Positions 8,332-18,061 of a stretch of DNA of 64,000 bases are shown here, piece by piece. Below the pieces are notes generated by a model that was not told where the DNA came from, searched no databases, and was given only the letters and a program-made list of their open reading frames with translations. Each line of letters starts with the position of its first letter. The stretch's first letter is position 1. The stretch is taken from contig DCVT01000016.1 of the NCBI GenBank assembly GCA_002328075.1, forward strand, positions 1 through 64,000, in the 5' to 3' direction. The position numbers were made by a program, and so were the translations under genes. The stretch comes from Anaerolineales bacterium UBA2181 (GTDB lineage: Bacteria > Chloroflexota > Anaerolineae > Promineifilales > UBA4811).

Positions 8332-9285
8332 CTAACCTGCCAGCGCGGCGCGGACCTCAGCCAGGCGGCCGGCGCTGTTGAGCTTCTGGTTCTTGTGGGC
8401 GATAAACTTGGCATATTCGGCCACATAGATCTTGCCGGGGTCACGAAAATCGAACTTAGCCGGCAGATCGCGGAAGAACTCGCGGTGGACGCGTGTCCAT
8501 ACCAACCGGCCGTCGGTGTCGATATTCACCTTGGTCACTCCCAGTGGCACCGCCGTGGCGAATTCATCCTCGTTGACGCCGCGCGCCGATGGATCCAGTG
8601 CGCCGCCGGCCGCATTGATCCTCTCGACCTCGTCGCGCGGCACAGAGGACGAACCATGCATGACCAGGGGGAACCCGGGAAGACGCGTCTGTATCTGCGC
8701 CAGCCGGTCAAAGTGAAGTGACTGCTGCCCCTTGAACTTGTACGCACCGTGACTGGTCCCGATCGCCACCGCCAGACTGTCGCAACCAGAGTGCAGAACA
8801 AACTCGGCGGCTTCGTTGGGATCGGTCAGCATGGCGTGTTTTTCGTCCACCTGGATGTGCTCTTCCACGCCTCCCAACATCCCGAGCTCGGCCTCCACGC
8901 TGATCCCCTTGGCGTGCGCTCGCTCCACCACTCGTCGGGTTGCCGCAATGTTATCGGCAAACGGCAGGTGCGAGGCGTCAATCATGACCGAGCTGTAGAA
9001 ACCCGAGTCGATGCAGTCATAGGCCGTCTCTTCGTCTCCGTGATCGAGGTGAACGGCAAAGATCGCCTCGGGGTAGATCTCTTGCGCAGCCCGGATGATG
9101 CCCTCTATCATCAGCACATTGGCGTACTTGCGGGCGCCTTTCGAGAGTTGAACAATGAACGGGGCCTCAGATAGCTTGTTGCCCTCAAACAGACCCAGTG
9201 CCTGCTCCATGTTGTTGATGTTGTATGCACCGACCGCAAACCGCCCATAGGCGACCCTGAACAACTGGTTAGTCGAAACGATCAT
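8332..9285 (-). CDS. fba: Class II fructose-bisphosphate aldolase (ketose-bisphosphate aldolase)
   Basis: A 317-aa zinc aldolase. Family motifs include FAVGAYNINNMEQ, FAVHLDHGDEE with a zinc-ligand histidine, the YSSVMIDASH region, SVEAELGMLGG, AIGTSHGAYKF and VKVNIDTDGR-type residues. The ATG at 9285 has GGAGG 6 nt upstream. A much longer in-frame extension to 9561 has no family similarity and was rejected. It is the first gene of the fba-tkt-rpiA-rpe operon; I could not see a clear promoter in the 52-nt gap after cydC. Confidence 0.93.
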   Translation of the reverse strand: MIVSTNQLFRVAYGRFAVGAYNINNMEQALGLFEGNKLSEAPFIVQLSKGARKYANVLMIEGIIRAAQEIYPEAIFAVHLDHGDEETAYDCIDSGFYSSVMIDASHLPFADNIAATRRVVERAHAKGISVEAELGMLGGVEEHIQVDEKHAMLTDPNEAAEFVLHSGCDSLAVAIGTSHGAYKFKGQQSLHFDRLAQIQTRLPGFPLVMHGSSSVPRDEVERINAAGGALDPSARGVNEDEFATAVPLGVTKVNIDTDGRLVWTRVHREFFRDLPAKFDFRDPGKIYVAEYAKFIAHKNQKLNSAGRLAEVRAALAG

Positions 9286-9337
9286 GAGTGCCTCCACTTC
9301 TGCTGCCGGCCCGCTGGATGAGGGCCCAAGTTTGAAT

Positions 9338-11188
9338 CTATTTGTACCACAGATCAGTTGGGTTCGCCAGGCTGGAGAACGGCGCCTCCTGGCGCTGCTG
9401 CCGCCACATACGGTGATAGAGGCCCTGCTGGTCAACCAGCGCCGAGTGTCGTCCGCGTTCGGCGATGCGTCCGTTGCACAGCACCACAATCTCATCTGCT
9501 CTTTCCAGACCGGCCAACCGGTGCGTGATGATGAGCGTCGTCTTGTCGCGCATGACCTCATCGAGTTCGTTCATCACCGCCCGCTCGGTCAGCGCGTCCA
9601 GGTTGGAGGTAGGCTCATCCAGGATCAGCACCGGCGAGCGCTGCAAGAGGGCGCGCGCAATAGCCAGCCGCTGGCGTTCACCGCCGCTCAGCCGGACACC
9701 ACGCTCACCGATCCAGGTCTCATACCCATCTGGCAGTGAGTCGATCCATTGGTGGATGTGAGCCTGCTCGGCCGCCCAAACGACCTCGTCTCGGCTGGCA
9801 TCCGGCCGGGCGAGCACCAGGTTATCCCACACCGTCGCGTTGAACAGAAAGGTCTGCTGTGAAACCACGCCAAAGAGCTGCCGCGAGACGTGTTGCGTCA
9901 AGTGGCGCAACTCGTATCCCCCCACGTCGATCCGCCCGGATTGGTAGTCCCAGAACCGCAGCATCAGGTTGACCAGCGTGGTCTTGCCTGACCCGCTGGG
10001 CCCGACCACCGCCAGACAGCCACCAGGTGGCACTCGGAAACTGATCCTCTCCAGCGCCCACGGCTCGTGCTCTCCGTAGCGGAAAGACAGGTCCGTGATG
10101 GCCAGCGCCGGCGGGGTCTCCCAGGCCTCGGGGATGGATGAGAGCACCTCCGGCCTATCCACCACGGCCGGAACCGCATCGGCGATCCGAAAAAGCCTCC
10201 GGCCGGCTGCCAGGCTCTGTCCCAACGTCTGAAAGGCCTGTGGCAGTGGCTGGACCGCCTCAAAGCCGGCCATGACCGCCAGGATGAGCACGGCCAGTTG
10301 AACGCCACTCAGACGGCCCGAGCCCACCAAAGGGATGGCCAACCAGAGCGCTCCAACGACGGCCCATTGCATGATCAATCCGCCCATGGCGTCCTGCAGG
10401 CCGGTCAATCTGGCGGCCTGGGCCTGCAAATGAACCATCCGGCGATTGATCTGCTGCGTCCGGTTCCACTGCAGCGGCTCTTTGCCAAAGGCTACCAGGT
10501 CGGCCACCCCCTGTACCCCATCCACCAGGGCGACATACAGATCAGACCGCGTCTCTACTTCCTGTCTGCCAGGTCGCCGGCCCAGAGCGAAAGCCGCCAG
10601 CGGCAAAACACCGCCGGCAAGGGTCAATGCGGCCAACACCAGCGGGACAACCGGGGCCGCCAGGCTTCCCACCAGTAGGCACGTCAGCCCGACCACCAGC
10701 ACAGCCACCAATGGCGGGGCCAGCGCCCGCACGTACAGGTTTTCCAGGGTGTTGATGTCCGCCACCATGCGGGCCAAGAGATCACCGCTGTGATAGTCCA
10801 TCATCACAGCCGGCGCTAGCGGTTCCAGATGGTTGTACAGCCAGAGACGCAGGCGGCCCAGGAGTCGAAAATTGAGGTCGTGGGAGAGGATCCGTTCCAG
10901 GTAGCGCAAGAGACCGCGGGCCAATCCGAAAAAGCGAATGCCGACGATGGCCACCTGCAGTTCGGCAATGGAGGGATGTAGCGCAGCGCTGGCAATGACA
11001 TAGGCGGACGTCGCCATCAGGCCAATACCGCTGGCCACGGTGGCAAAACCGGCCAGGACGGCGAGGGCCAGCCGTGGCCACCAAGCCAGGGGAAACCCGA
11101 CCAGTCGGAACAGCACGCCCGGCCTGGAAGCCAACCGCCCCGGCTTGCCCATGTTGGCGTTCCCGGAGGCACTGCGCCGTCGTGTCAC
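9338..11188 (-). CDS. cydC: Heterodimeric thiol ABC exporter subunit CydC
   Basis: A 616-aa fused membrane and ATPase protein. Six transmembrane helices occupy roughly residues 15-330. They are followed by an ATP-binding domain with Walker A GPSGSGKTT, signature LSGGERQRLAIARAL and Walker B LILDEPTSNLD. CydDC exports cysteine or glutathione and is needed for cytochrome bd assembly. I chose the GTG at 11188 because it overlaps the cydD stop as GTGA. Alternatives are a start at 11218 or the ATG at 11152. Confidence 0.88.
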   Translation of the reverse strand: MTRRRSASGNANMGKPGRLASRPGVLFRLVGFPLAWWPRLALAVLAGFATVASGIGLMATSAYVIASAALHPSIAELQVAIVGIRFFGLARGLLRYLERILSHDLNFRLLGRLRLWLYNHLEPLAPAVMMDYHSGDLLARMVADINTLENLYVRALAPPLVAVLVVGLTCLLVGSLAAPVVPLVLAALTLAGGVLPLAAFALGRRPGRQEVETRSDLYVALVDGVQGVADLVAFGKEPLQWNRTQQINRRMVHLQAQAARLTGLQDAMGGLIMQWAVVGALWLAIPLVGSGRLSGVQLAVLILAVMAGFEAVQPLPQAFQTLGQSLAAGRRLFRIADAVPAVVDRPEVLSSIPEAWETPPALAITDLSFRYGEHEPWALERISFRVPPGGCLAVVGPSGSGKTTLVNLMLRFWDYQSGRIDVGGYELRHLTQHVSRQLFGVVSQQTFLFNATVWDNLVLARPDASRDEVVWAAEQAHIHQWIDSLPDGYETWIGERGVRLSGGERQRLAIARALLQRSPVLILDEPTSNLDALTERAVMNELDEVMRDKTTLIITHRLAGLERADEIVVLCNGRIAERGRHSALVDQQGLYHRMWRQQRQEAPFSSLANPTDLWYK

Positions 11189-12984
11189 CGAGTCTGACCC
11201 TCGCCGTCCATTGCACAAGCCATCAGCAGCCGCCGGTAGACACCATTCTGATGCGAAAGCTCGAGGTGGGTGCCCGATTCGACGATCCTACCGCCTCCAA
11301 GAACATGTATGCGGTCAGCCCGAGCGACCGTGCCCACCCGATGGGCAATGAGAAGCACGGTCCGGCCGCTGATCAATCGCTCGATGGCATCCTGTATCAG
11401 GCGCTCGTGCTCCGGATCCAGATTGGCGGTGGCTTCGTCCAAAACCAGAATGGGAGCGTCTCTCAGAAACGCGCGTGCCAACGCGATCCGCTGAATCTGG
11501 CCCCCGCTCAACCGAGCGCCGTGCTCCCCGATGACCGTGTCGTAACCGTTCGGCAACGCCTGAATGAACGTGTGGGCATGGGCCTGCTGCGCTGCCCACA
11601 TGACCCGATCCCGGCAGCCACAGGTGGATCGGTCTCCCGGCGCCTTGAGATCGAGGCTGATGTTCTCCCAGACGGTCGCACGAAAAATGGTCGGGGTCTG
11701 CGGCACCCAGGCTGTGCAGGACCGCCACGCGGGAGCGGGAATGGAGGAGAGCGGGCGCCCATCCGCCAGGATTCGGCCCTCTTGTGGTTCCATGAAACGG
11801 AGCAGCATGCGTGCTATGGTGGTCTTGCCCGATCCGCTGGGACCCACCAGACCGACCATGCTGGAGGGGTCCAGGCGCAGGTCCAACCCGTGCAGTGCCG
11901 GCTGCAAGTCCGGCCGGTAACGGTATGCCACACCCTGGAATTCCACCACGCCGGGCACCAGAACGCCTTGAGGTGCAGGGGCCTCGCCCGATTGGCCGGT
12001 CACGACATAGTCGGCTGCGCCGGGAACGCACACCGGACTCTCCAACACCTCAAAAATGCGTTTGGCTGCCTGTGCCCCCTCGGTTCCGGCGTGAAAGCGA
12101 CTGCCCAACAGTCGCAAAGGCAAGTAGAACTCGGGAGCCAACAGGAGCACAAAAAAGGCATACTGAAAGTCCATCCGGCCGTACAACAACCGCAGGCCAA
12201 CCTGCACCGCCACGATTGCAGTGCTGAGGGTCGCTACCAGCTCCAGCGCCATGGCAGACAGGAAGGCGACGCGCAGGACACTCATCGTCGCCTGGCGGTA
12301 TCGATCGCTCACCTCAGCTATGGCCAGGCCCTGATCGCGGCTTCGGCCGAGGATTTTGAGTGTCGGCAGACCCTGAAGGCGGTCGAGAAAATGGGCGCTC
12401 ATGCGCCCGAGTGCGGTCCACTGCCGGAGGGTCAACGCGCGGGCCGCCTGTCCAATCAACACCATGAAGAGCGGAATAACGGGCGCCGTGAGCAGCATGA
12501 CGACCGCTGAAAGGGGTTCCAGAGGAAACACAAACGTCAGAAACGTCAGCGGGACCAACGCCGCCAGCGCAATCTGGGGCAGGTACTGGGCCAGGTAAGC
12601 CTCCAGCGCCTCGATCCCCTCGGTCACCACCGTGATCAGTTCACCCGTGCGCTCCCCGGTGGCGTACAGGGGACCCAGCGCCAGCAGTTGGGCGGCCAGT
12701 CTTTCCCGGATCTCGCTCTTTACCTGGCTGGCGACCCGATGGGCGGCCACGTGACCCAACCAGCCCAGGCCCGCTCGGCCGGTTGCCAGCAGCGCAAGGA
12801 GCAACAGCCGGTGGCGCACATCGGAGAGCCCATTTCCGCCCAGGAAAACCCGGCTCAGGACCTCACTGATCAGGTACGCCTGCCAGACCAGAAGGATGGC
12901 GCTCGCCAGGCCCAGCGCGATAGTCAGCAACAGCGCTGCGCGAGCGGCCCATGCCTCGCGCAGCAACCGCCGGTCCAGGTTCAT
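11185..12984 (-). CDS. cydD: Heterodimeric thiol ABC exporter subunit CydD
   Basis: A 599-aa ABC exporter half. The transmembrane domain spans about residues 15-310, then the ATPase carries Walker A GPSGSGKTT, signature LSGGQIQRIALARA and Walker B LVLDEATANLD. The ATG at 12984 fits the family N-terminus. No purine-rich ribosome site precedes it; the minus-strand leader there instead resembles the 16S rRNA 3' tail (see 12990-13006). It follows cydB by 52 nt and overlaps cydC. Confidence 0.9.
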   Translation of the reverse strand: MNLDRRLLREAWAARAALLLTIALGLASAILLVWQAYLISEVLSRVFLGGNGLSDVRHRLLLLALLATGRAGLGWLGHVAAHRVASQVKSEIRERLAAQLLALGPLYATGERTGELITVVTEGIEALEAYLAQYLPQIALAALVPLTFLTFVFPLEPLSAVVMLLTAPVIPLFMVLIGQAARALTLRQWTALGRMSAHFLDRLQGLPTLKILGRSRDQGLAIAEVSDRYRQATMSVLRVAFLSAMALELVATLSTAIVAVQVGLRLLYGRMDFQYAFFVLLLAPEFYLPLRLLGSRFHAGTEGAQAAKRIFEVLESPVCVPGAADYVVTGQSGEAPAPQGVLVPGVVEFQGVAYRYRPDLQPALHGLDLRLDPSSMVGLVGPSGSGKTTIARMLLRFMEPQEGRILADGRPLSSIPAPAWRSCTAWVPQTPTIFRATVWENISLDLKAPGDRSTCGCRDRVMWAAQQAHAHTFIQALPNGYDTVIGEHGARLSGGQIQRIALARAFLRDAPILVLDEATANLDPEHERLIQDAIERLISGRTVLLIAHRVGTVARADRIHVLGGGRIVESGTHLELSHQNGVYRRLLMACAMDGEGQTR

Positions 12985-12989
12985 TGAAA

Positions 12990-13006
12990 GGAAAGGAGGT
13001 GAATCC
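12990..13006 (-). other. 16S rRNA 3'-tail-like (anti-Shine-Dalgarno-like) sequence in front of cydD
   Basis: Read on the minus strand, this 17-nt stretch is ggattcacctcctttcc. It differs from the usual bacterial 16S 3' end (GGATCACCTCCTTTC) by one inserted T. It lies 6 nt before the cydD ATG, where a ribosome-binding site would be expected. Confidence 0.35.
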
Positions 13007-13036
13007 CCAACGCGGTGCGATCCACCTCCAGGCACA

Positions 13037-14050
13037 TCAGTACTCGAGCTTGGTCTCGTGGCTGACGCGATGGCGGAAGATACGATACGACCAAGCCTGA
13101 TAGAGCAACACCACCGGCACAAAGATCGCAGCGACAATCGTCATGACGCGGAGGGTATAGTCGCCGGAGGCCGAGTTGTAGATGGTCAGACTCCAAGCGG
13201 GATTCAGCGTCGACGGCACCAGGCGCGGGTACAACCCGACAAAGATGGTGGCCACCGCCAGCACAATTCCGACGCCAGAAAGCACAAACGCCCACCCCGC
13301 GCGCTGTTTCCTGACCGACCACCCGGCCGCCAACACCGAAATACCGGCAGCGAGCGGGAGGATCACGTATCCCAACCCAAGTCTTTCCGCCATGTCCGTG
13401 ATCCAGAACCCTCCCACCAGGAACAACACTGCCAGGACTCCGGCCGGAATCCAGAACCAGCGGGCGACGCCTTGCGCCCGTGACTCGATCTCTCCTCCGG
13501 TCTTGAGGTTGAGGAACAGCGCCCCGTGAAGCGTAAACAGGGCTACCGTCGCCAGGCCGCCCACCAGTCCGTACGGGTTGAGCAGATCCCAAAAACTGCC
13601 TACATGCGTCATCGTCGCGTCAATCTTGAGCCCCCGCAGCAGGTTCGCCAGGGCGACGCCCCAGAGCAACGCCGGAATCAGGCTTCCGCCAAAGATCGCC
13701 CAGTCCCAGATCCGTCGCCAGCGCGGATTCTGGTCCTTGCTGCGAAACTCGAATCCCACTGCCCGAACGATGAGGGCCACCAACATCAAGAACAACGCCA
13801 GGTACAGGCCGCTGAACAGGGTGGCATACCAGTTGGGAAACGCCGCAAACATGGCGCCGCCGGCCACCAACAACCAGACCTCATTGGCATCCCAGAACGG
13901 TCCAATGGCGTTGATAACCTGGCGGCGTTGATGATCGTCCTTGCCCAAGAACGGCAGCAGAATCCCGACGCCGTAATCGAATCCCTCCAGGAAAAAGAAC
14001 CCGGTGAAAAGCACTGATACCAGCACAAACCAGACAACCCTCAGGTCCAT
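13037..14050 (-). CDS. cydB: Cytochrome bd ubiquinol oxidase subunit II
   Basis: A 337-aa membrane protein with about eight to nine helices. The N-terminus (FVLVSVLFTGFFFLEGFDYG) and NAIGPFWDANEVWLLVAGGA are hallmark CydB sequences. It partners CydA in the terminal oxidase that reduces O2 to water with high affinity. It lies 11 nt after cydA. Confidence 0.96.
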   Translation of the reverse strand: MDLRVVWFVLVSVLFTGFFFLEGFDYGVGILLPFLGKDDHQRRQVINAIGPFWDANEVWLLVAGGAMFAAFPNWYATLFSGLYLALFLMLVALIVRAVGFEFRSKDQNPRWRRIWDWAIFGGSLIPALLWGVALANLLRGLKIDATMTHVGSFWDLLNPYGLVGGLATVALFTLHGALFLNLKTGGEIESRAQGVARWFWIPAGVLAVLFLVGGFWITDMAERLGLGYVILPLAAGISVLAAGWSVRKQRAGWAFVLSGVGIVLAVATIFVGLYPRLVPSTLNPAWSLTIYNSASGDYTLRVMTIVAAIFVPVVLLYQAWSYRIFRHRVSHETKLEY

Positions 14051-14061
14051 CGGATCCTCCC

Positions 14062-15408
14062 TCAGCTCAGGATCTCAACCTGGCGACTGTATTTGGCCAG
14101 GAGGAAAACGTCCGCTGCCATCAATCCAGCATAGAGCACGGTAAAACCAATCAACGAAAAGAGCACCGTGCTGCCAGGCACGGCCGGCGAGACCGCATCG
14201 GCCGTTTTCTGCAGGCCATAGACAATCCATGGCTGGCGGCCCAGTTCCGTCAGTAACCACCCGGCGGTGTTGGCGAGGTATGGCAACGCCATGGCAAACG
14301 GCAGCAGCCGGAGCAGTTTCGTGTCCTTGCCGGCCCGATTCCCGCGCAGCCGCCACAGGCTGTAGAAAAGTATGAATGCCATCAGGACGCCCGTACCCAC
14401 CATGACCCGAAAGCTCCAGAACATCAGCCAGACCGGCGGGATATAGTTGCCGGGCCCGTATAGCTGCTCGAATTCGACCTGAAGGTCTTTGAGCCCACGC
14501 ACCTCGCCCTGCAAGGAATTGTAGGACATCAAGCTCAGCGCAGCGGGGATCTTGATGGCCCAGCGGGTCTCCATGCGTTTTTCATCCACCAGCCCGATCA
14601 GCGTTAAATCGGCCGGGCTCTCCGTCTCCCAAAGCGCATCGGCGGCTGCCATCTTGGCCGGTTGCGTCCGCACCATGTGCTGGCCCTGCGCGTGCCCAAC
14701 CATGACCACCGCCACCACCGCCACAGCGCCGAAAACCGTGGCCAAACGAAAAGATCGCTCGAATGCGGTCCCGGCGCGGCTCTTGATGTACAGGTGATAC
14801 GCGCTGATGCCAAGTACGAACATGGATGCGGTGACGATTCCGGACGAAACCACGTGCGAGAACTGCAGCCACGCATGGGGGTTTGTCACCAACGCCCCAA
14901 AATCCGTCATCTGCGGCCGTCCCGTCAGCGGGTTGATTGCGTAACCGACCGGCTCATGCATGAAAGAGTTGGCGATGAGAATCCACAGACCCGAAAGGTT
15001 GGACCCAATGGCGACCAACCAGATGGCTGCCAGGTGGGCCTTTTTCGAGAGCCTTTCCCAACCGAATATCCAGATTCCCAGAAAGGTCGACTCGAGGAAA
15101 AAGGAGGTCAGTCCCTCAATCGCCAGCGGGGCACCGAAAACGTCACCCACGAATCTGGCGTACTCGGACCAGTTCATTCCGAACTGGAACTCCTGGACGA
15201 TGCCGGTAGCCACGCCCATGGCGAAGTTGATGACGAAAAGCTTCCCCCAGAACTTGACCATGCGTTTGTACTCCTCATCTCCGCTCCGCACATAGAGCGT
15301 CTCCATGACGGCGACGAGGATTGCCAAACCTAACGTGAGGGGAACAAAGAAAAAGTGATACACGGTGGTGATGGCAAACTGCCATCGCGATAGAATGAGA
15401 GAATCCAT
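14062..15408 (-). CDS. cydA: Cytochrome bd ubiquinol oxidase subunit I
   Basis: A 448-aa haem-bearing subunit. The N-terminus SRWQFAITTVYHFFFVPLT carries the haem b595-ligand histidine region. Further motifs are QEFQFGMNWSEYARFVGD and GRQPWIVYGLQKTADAVSP. The length indicates the short Q-loop class, unlike the longer E. coli form. The ATG at 15408 has GGAGG 6 nt upstream. It heads the cydABDC operon, giving an organism able to respire at low oxygen. Confidence 0.96.
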   Translation of the reverse strand: MDSLILSRWQFAITTVYHFFFVPLTLGLAILVAVMETLYVRSGDEEYKRMVKFWGKLFVINFAMGVATGIVQEFQFGMNWSEYARFVGDVFGAPLAIEGLTSFFLESTFLGIWIFGWERLSKKAHLAAIWLVAIGSNLSGLWILIANSFMHEPVGYAINPLTGRPQMTDFGALVTNPHAWLQFSHVVSSGIVTASMFVLGISAYHLYIKSRAGTAFERSFRLATVFGAVAVVAVVMVGHAQGQHMVRTQPAKMAAADALWETESPADLTLIGLVDEKRMETRWAIKIPAALSLMSYNSLQGEVRGLKDLQVEFEQLYGPGNYIPPVWLMFWSFRVMVGTGVLMAFILFYSLWRLRGNRAGKDTKLLRLLPFAMALPYLANTAGWLLTELGRQPWIVYGLQKTADAVSPAVPGSTVLFSLIGFTVLYAGLMAADVFLLAKYSRQVEILS

Positions 15409-15537
15409 ACCTATCCTCCATCTCACTCACGGCTGCCACCATGTGGGTGGGCAGGCCGGCAGACACAGATAGAGCAGTGCCCCGATCAAGCCGGCGCCCG
15501 GCAGACCGGCCAGGGCCTCAGAGCACATCATGGGCGG

Positions 15538-15566
15538 ATTATACTGGAATGCCCGCTGCCGGCCAA
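15538..15566 (-). promoter_or_regulatory. Promoter of the cydABDC operon
   Basis: On the minus strand TTGGCC (15566-15561), a 17-nt spacer, then TATAAT (15543-15538). The leader to the cydA ATG is about 120 nt. Confidence 0.55.
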
Positions 15567-15668
15567 CCGAACCAGTCCGATCGGACACCGGTTGGCGATG
15601 CAACCTCACCCGGGCACTGCGGACTTGTTTTAAAATCGGAGAGCGGGCCCTGCCGGAGCCGGTTGGGC

Positions 15669-17084
15669 CTAATACCCTTCAACACCCCGGCCGGACCAGT
15701 CTTGCGCCCGGGCCGCCAAATGTGTTGCACCCGGAGCGAGACCAGCAGCCAAGAAACGACCTCGTCCCGTCCGGCTGACAAACCGGCCGCTTTCTGCCAC
15801 CAACTCGCCCCGGCTGTACACCGCCCTCGGCCATCCCGTGAGCGTCATTCCATCGTATGGGCTCCAGTCCACCCGTTCGTGCAATGCTCCACGGGAGATG
15901 GTCATCTCCTTTTGAGGATCAAACACCACCAGATCTGCGTCATAGCCCGGCGCCAGTTCGCCCTTGCCCGCCAAGCCAAACAGCCTGGCCGGGGTGCTGC
16001 AGCAGCAATCCACCCACCGGCTGAGTGCGAGCGTGCCCCGCCGCACCGCCTGGAAAACCAGGCTGAGGCGCGCTTCGACTGAGGGCAGGCCGCCGGGAAT
16101 GCGTGTGAAGGCTGGCGGGGAGTCCTTTTCGTCGGCCGTGAACGGGCAGTGATCCGTGCTGACCACCCCGAGCACCCCACGCGATAACCCAATCCACAGC
16201 GCCTGTTGGTCCGCTGCGCTGCGCAGCGGTGGTGAACAGACAAATCGCCCACCATGTGGTCCACCAAGGTGATCCTCAGTCAACCAGAGATACTGCGGGC
16301 AGGTCTCACCGAATACGGGCCTCCCTTCTCGCTGGGCGCACGCCAGAACCTCCAGCGCCGGGCCGCAGGACACGTGAACAATGTACAGGGGTGAGCCGGC
16401 CAACCGGGCGATCTCCAGCGCCCTGGCAATTGACTCGGCCTCCAACGCAGCCGGCCGAGTTCGCGCGTGCCAGACCGGCGCCACGTGACCCTGATCCTGC
16501 GCTTCGGCACGGAGCACGTCAATCAGCGGTCCGTTCTCGCTGTGCAGTATCGGAAAACCTCCACCTCGCCGGATGGCCCGCAACGCCGCGTACAGCCGAG
16601 CGTCGTCCAGACACAGCGCTCCGTATGCCTGGTACATCTTGAACGAATACACCCCCTGCTCCATCACCTGCTCAAGCTCATCCAGTGCGTGGTCTACCTG
16701 CCAGACGGGCAAGGTCATGTGCAACCCGTAGTCCACCGCCACCTGCGGGTCGGCCTCGCCGCGCCTGAGAGCCAAGGCTTGAAGCATCGATTGGCCAACG
16801 GCAGGCTCTACGAAATCGACCAGCGTGGTGGTCCCGCCGCACGCGGCCGCCACGGAACCGCTGGCAAATGTGTCGCTGCTGACGAACCCCCCCACCGCCA
16901 TCTGCAGGTGCACATGCACATCAACCCCACCCGGGATGACGTAGCACCCGTCGGCATCCATTGTCCGCAGGCCGGCCAAACCATGGCCCACCGCAGCGAC
17001 TCGCTCTCCCCGAATGCCAATGTCGGCGCGATACGCGCCCGCGGCGGTGACCACCGTCCCGCTGGCGATGACCAGGTCATTCAT
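15669..17084 (-). CDS. Dihydropyrimidinase/hydantoinase-type amidohydrolase
   Basis: A 471-aa cyclic amidohydrolase. Binuclear metal-site motifs are visible: GGVDVHVHLQ (HxH), the probable carboxylated lysine in YSFKMYQAYG, HSENG, YIVHVSCG, and the Asp in VVSTDHCPFT. The family hydrolyses dihydropyrimidines, hydantoins or allantoin; the substrate cannot be told apart here. It sits 9 nt after a class IV aminotransferase, so the two probably share a promoter and a nitrogen-compound degradation role. Confidence 0.88.
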   Translation of the reverse strand: MNDLVIASGTVVTAAGAYRADIGIRGERVAAVGHGLAGLRTMDADGCYVIPGGVDVHVHLQMAVGGFVSSDTFASGSVAAACGGTTTLVDFVEPAVGQSMLQALALRRGEADPQVAVDYGLHMTLPVWQVDHALDELEQVMEQGVYSFKMYQAYGALCLDDARLYAALRAIRRGGGFPILHSENGPLIDVLRAEAQDQGHVAPVWHARTRPAALEAESIARALEIARLAGSPLYIVHVSCGPALEVLACAQREGRPVFGETCPQYLWLTEDHLGGPHGGRFVCSPPLRSAADQQALWIGLSRGVLGVVSTDHCPFTADEKDSPPAFTRIPGGLPSVEARLSLVFQAVRRGTLALSRWVDCCCSTPARLFGLAGKGELAPGYDADLVVFDPQKEMTISRGALHERVDWSPYDGMTLTGWPRAVYSRGELVAESGRFVSRTGRGRFLAAGLAPGATHLAARAQDWSGRGVEGY

Positions 17085-17093
17085 GGATTACCC

Positions 17094-18023
17094 TTACGGA
17101 CGATGTGCGAACCTCCGCGCCTGCGCCACAAAATCCACCCCGGTCAATCGGCAAAGCGCCTCGCCAAGGTGCGCGGTGACCGGGCCCGGCACCCCGCCCC
17201 CGTTGATCAGTGTTCCGTCTAGACTGCGAACGGGCAGCATACAAAAGCTGGTGGCAGTGAGAAACGCTTCGTTAGCCTGTAATACGTCGTACGGCGTCAG
17301 GTCGCGCTCCTCCACCCGGTATCCACGTTCCTCAGCCAGCTCGGTTATGACCGCGGCCGTGACGCCGGCGAGCGTCCGACCGCCTTTGGGGGTCATCAGC
17401 AACCCGTCTTGAACAATCACAAAATTCGCTCGCGCGCTCTCGGTGATGATGCCTCGCCCACTGCAGAGGAGCGGCCAGGCTCCCGGTCGGGCAGCTGCCG
17501 CCTGGATCTCGGCCAGAGCGTTGACGATTCTGCTCTGCGTCTTGACTCGGGGATCCAGTGTCTCGGCCGGAACTGCCCGCACCGTCGGGTTGATCAGCTC
17601 GACTCCGGCCTCGTAGAGATGAGCAAATCGGGCAAAATCGATGGGCCGGCAGGTGATAAGAACGGTCGGGCGGCCGCCCGGCACTCCGCGTGATACCCTC
17701 ACCGTCAATGTCACGTCATCATCACGATCCACCAGGTGCAGGTTCGCGTCCAAAGTCTGCTCGACCGCCTTGGCCATTTCGGCCGGCGTCAACCCGGGAT
17801 CGATGTACACGTATCGCAGCGATCGGTACAGGCGGAGGAGGTGATCCTGAAGCCGAAACGGCCGGTGACCGAAGGTTCGCAGCGCATCATAGACTGCATC
17901 TCCCAACGTAAACCCCCGATCCCAAATGGATAGGTGGGCCGCAGATTCGGGAATCAGACGATCGTTGAGGTAAACGGTGAAAACTGGGTCCAGTTGATTG
18001 GTTGGTGCAGCATTTTGGTCCAT
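17094..18023 (-). CDS. Class IV (branched-chain/D-amino-acid type) aminotransferase
   Basis: A 309-aa PLP enzyme of fold type IV. The N-terminal SIWDRGFTLGDAVYDALRTF is typical. The PLP lysine is in RVKTQSRIVN, and ITESARANFVIV is the usual E-x-x-x-x-N motif. The family includes BCAT, D-alanine aminotransferase, R-selective amine transaminases and ADC lyase; I cannot choose among them. The ATG at 18023 has no ribosome site and lies about 3 nt from the predicted transcription start, which suggests a leaderless mRNA. Confidence 0.85.
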   Translation of the reverse strand: MDQNAAPTNQLDPVFTVYLNDRLIPESAAHLSIWDRGFTLGDAVYDALRTFGHRPFRLQDHLLRLYRSLRYVYIDPGLTPAEMAKAVEQTLDANLHLVDRDDDVTLTVRVSRGVPGGRPTVLITCRPIDFARFAHLYEAGVELINPTVRAVPAETLDPRVKTQSRIVNALAEIQAAAARPGAWPLLCSGRGIITESARANFVIVQDGLLMTPKGGRTLAGVTAAVITELAEERGYRVEERDLTPYDVLQANEAFLTATSFCMLPVRSLDGTLINGGGVPGPVTAHLGEALCRLTGVDFVAQARRFAHRP

Positions 18024-18032
18024 GGATGCGGA

Positions 18033-18061
18033 ATTATATCATGGTTGCCTGCCCGCGGAAA
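18033..18061 (-). promoter_or_regulatory. Divergent promoter for aminotransferase-hydantoinase
   Basis: Minus strand TTTCCG (18061-18056), 17 nt, TATAAT (18038-18033). It overlaps the promoter of the deaminase gene on the other strand. The predicted start of transcription is near 18026, against an ATG at 18023. Confidence 0.45.

Noticed and set aside
8332..9561. Aldolase with a 92-residue N-terminal extension
   Set aside because: The extension is Arg/Ser-rich, lacks family similarity and overlaps cydC; the ATG at 9285 has a good ribosome site.
11074..12510. Long plus-strand open frame opposite cydD/cydC
   Set aside because: It mirrors two clear ABC exporter genes and its translation has no domain pattern.
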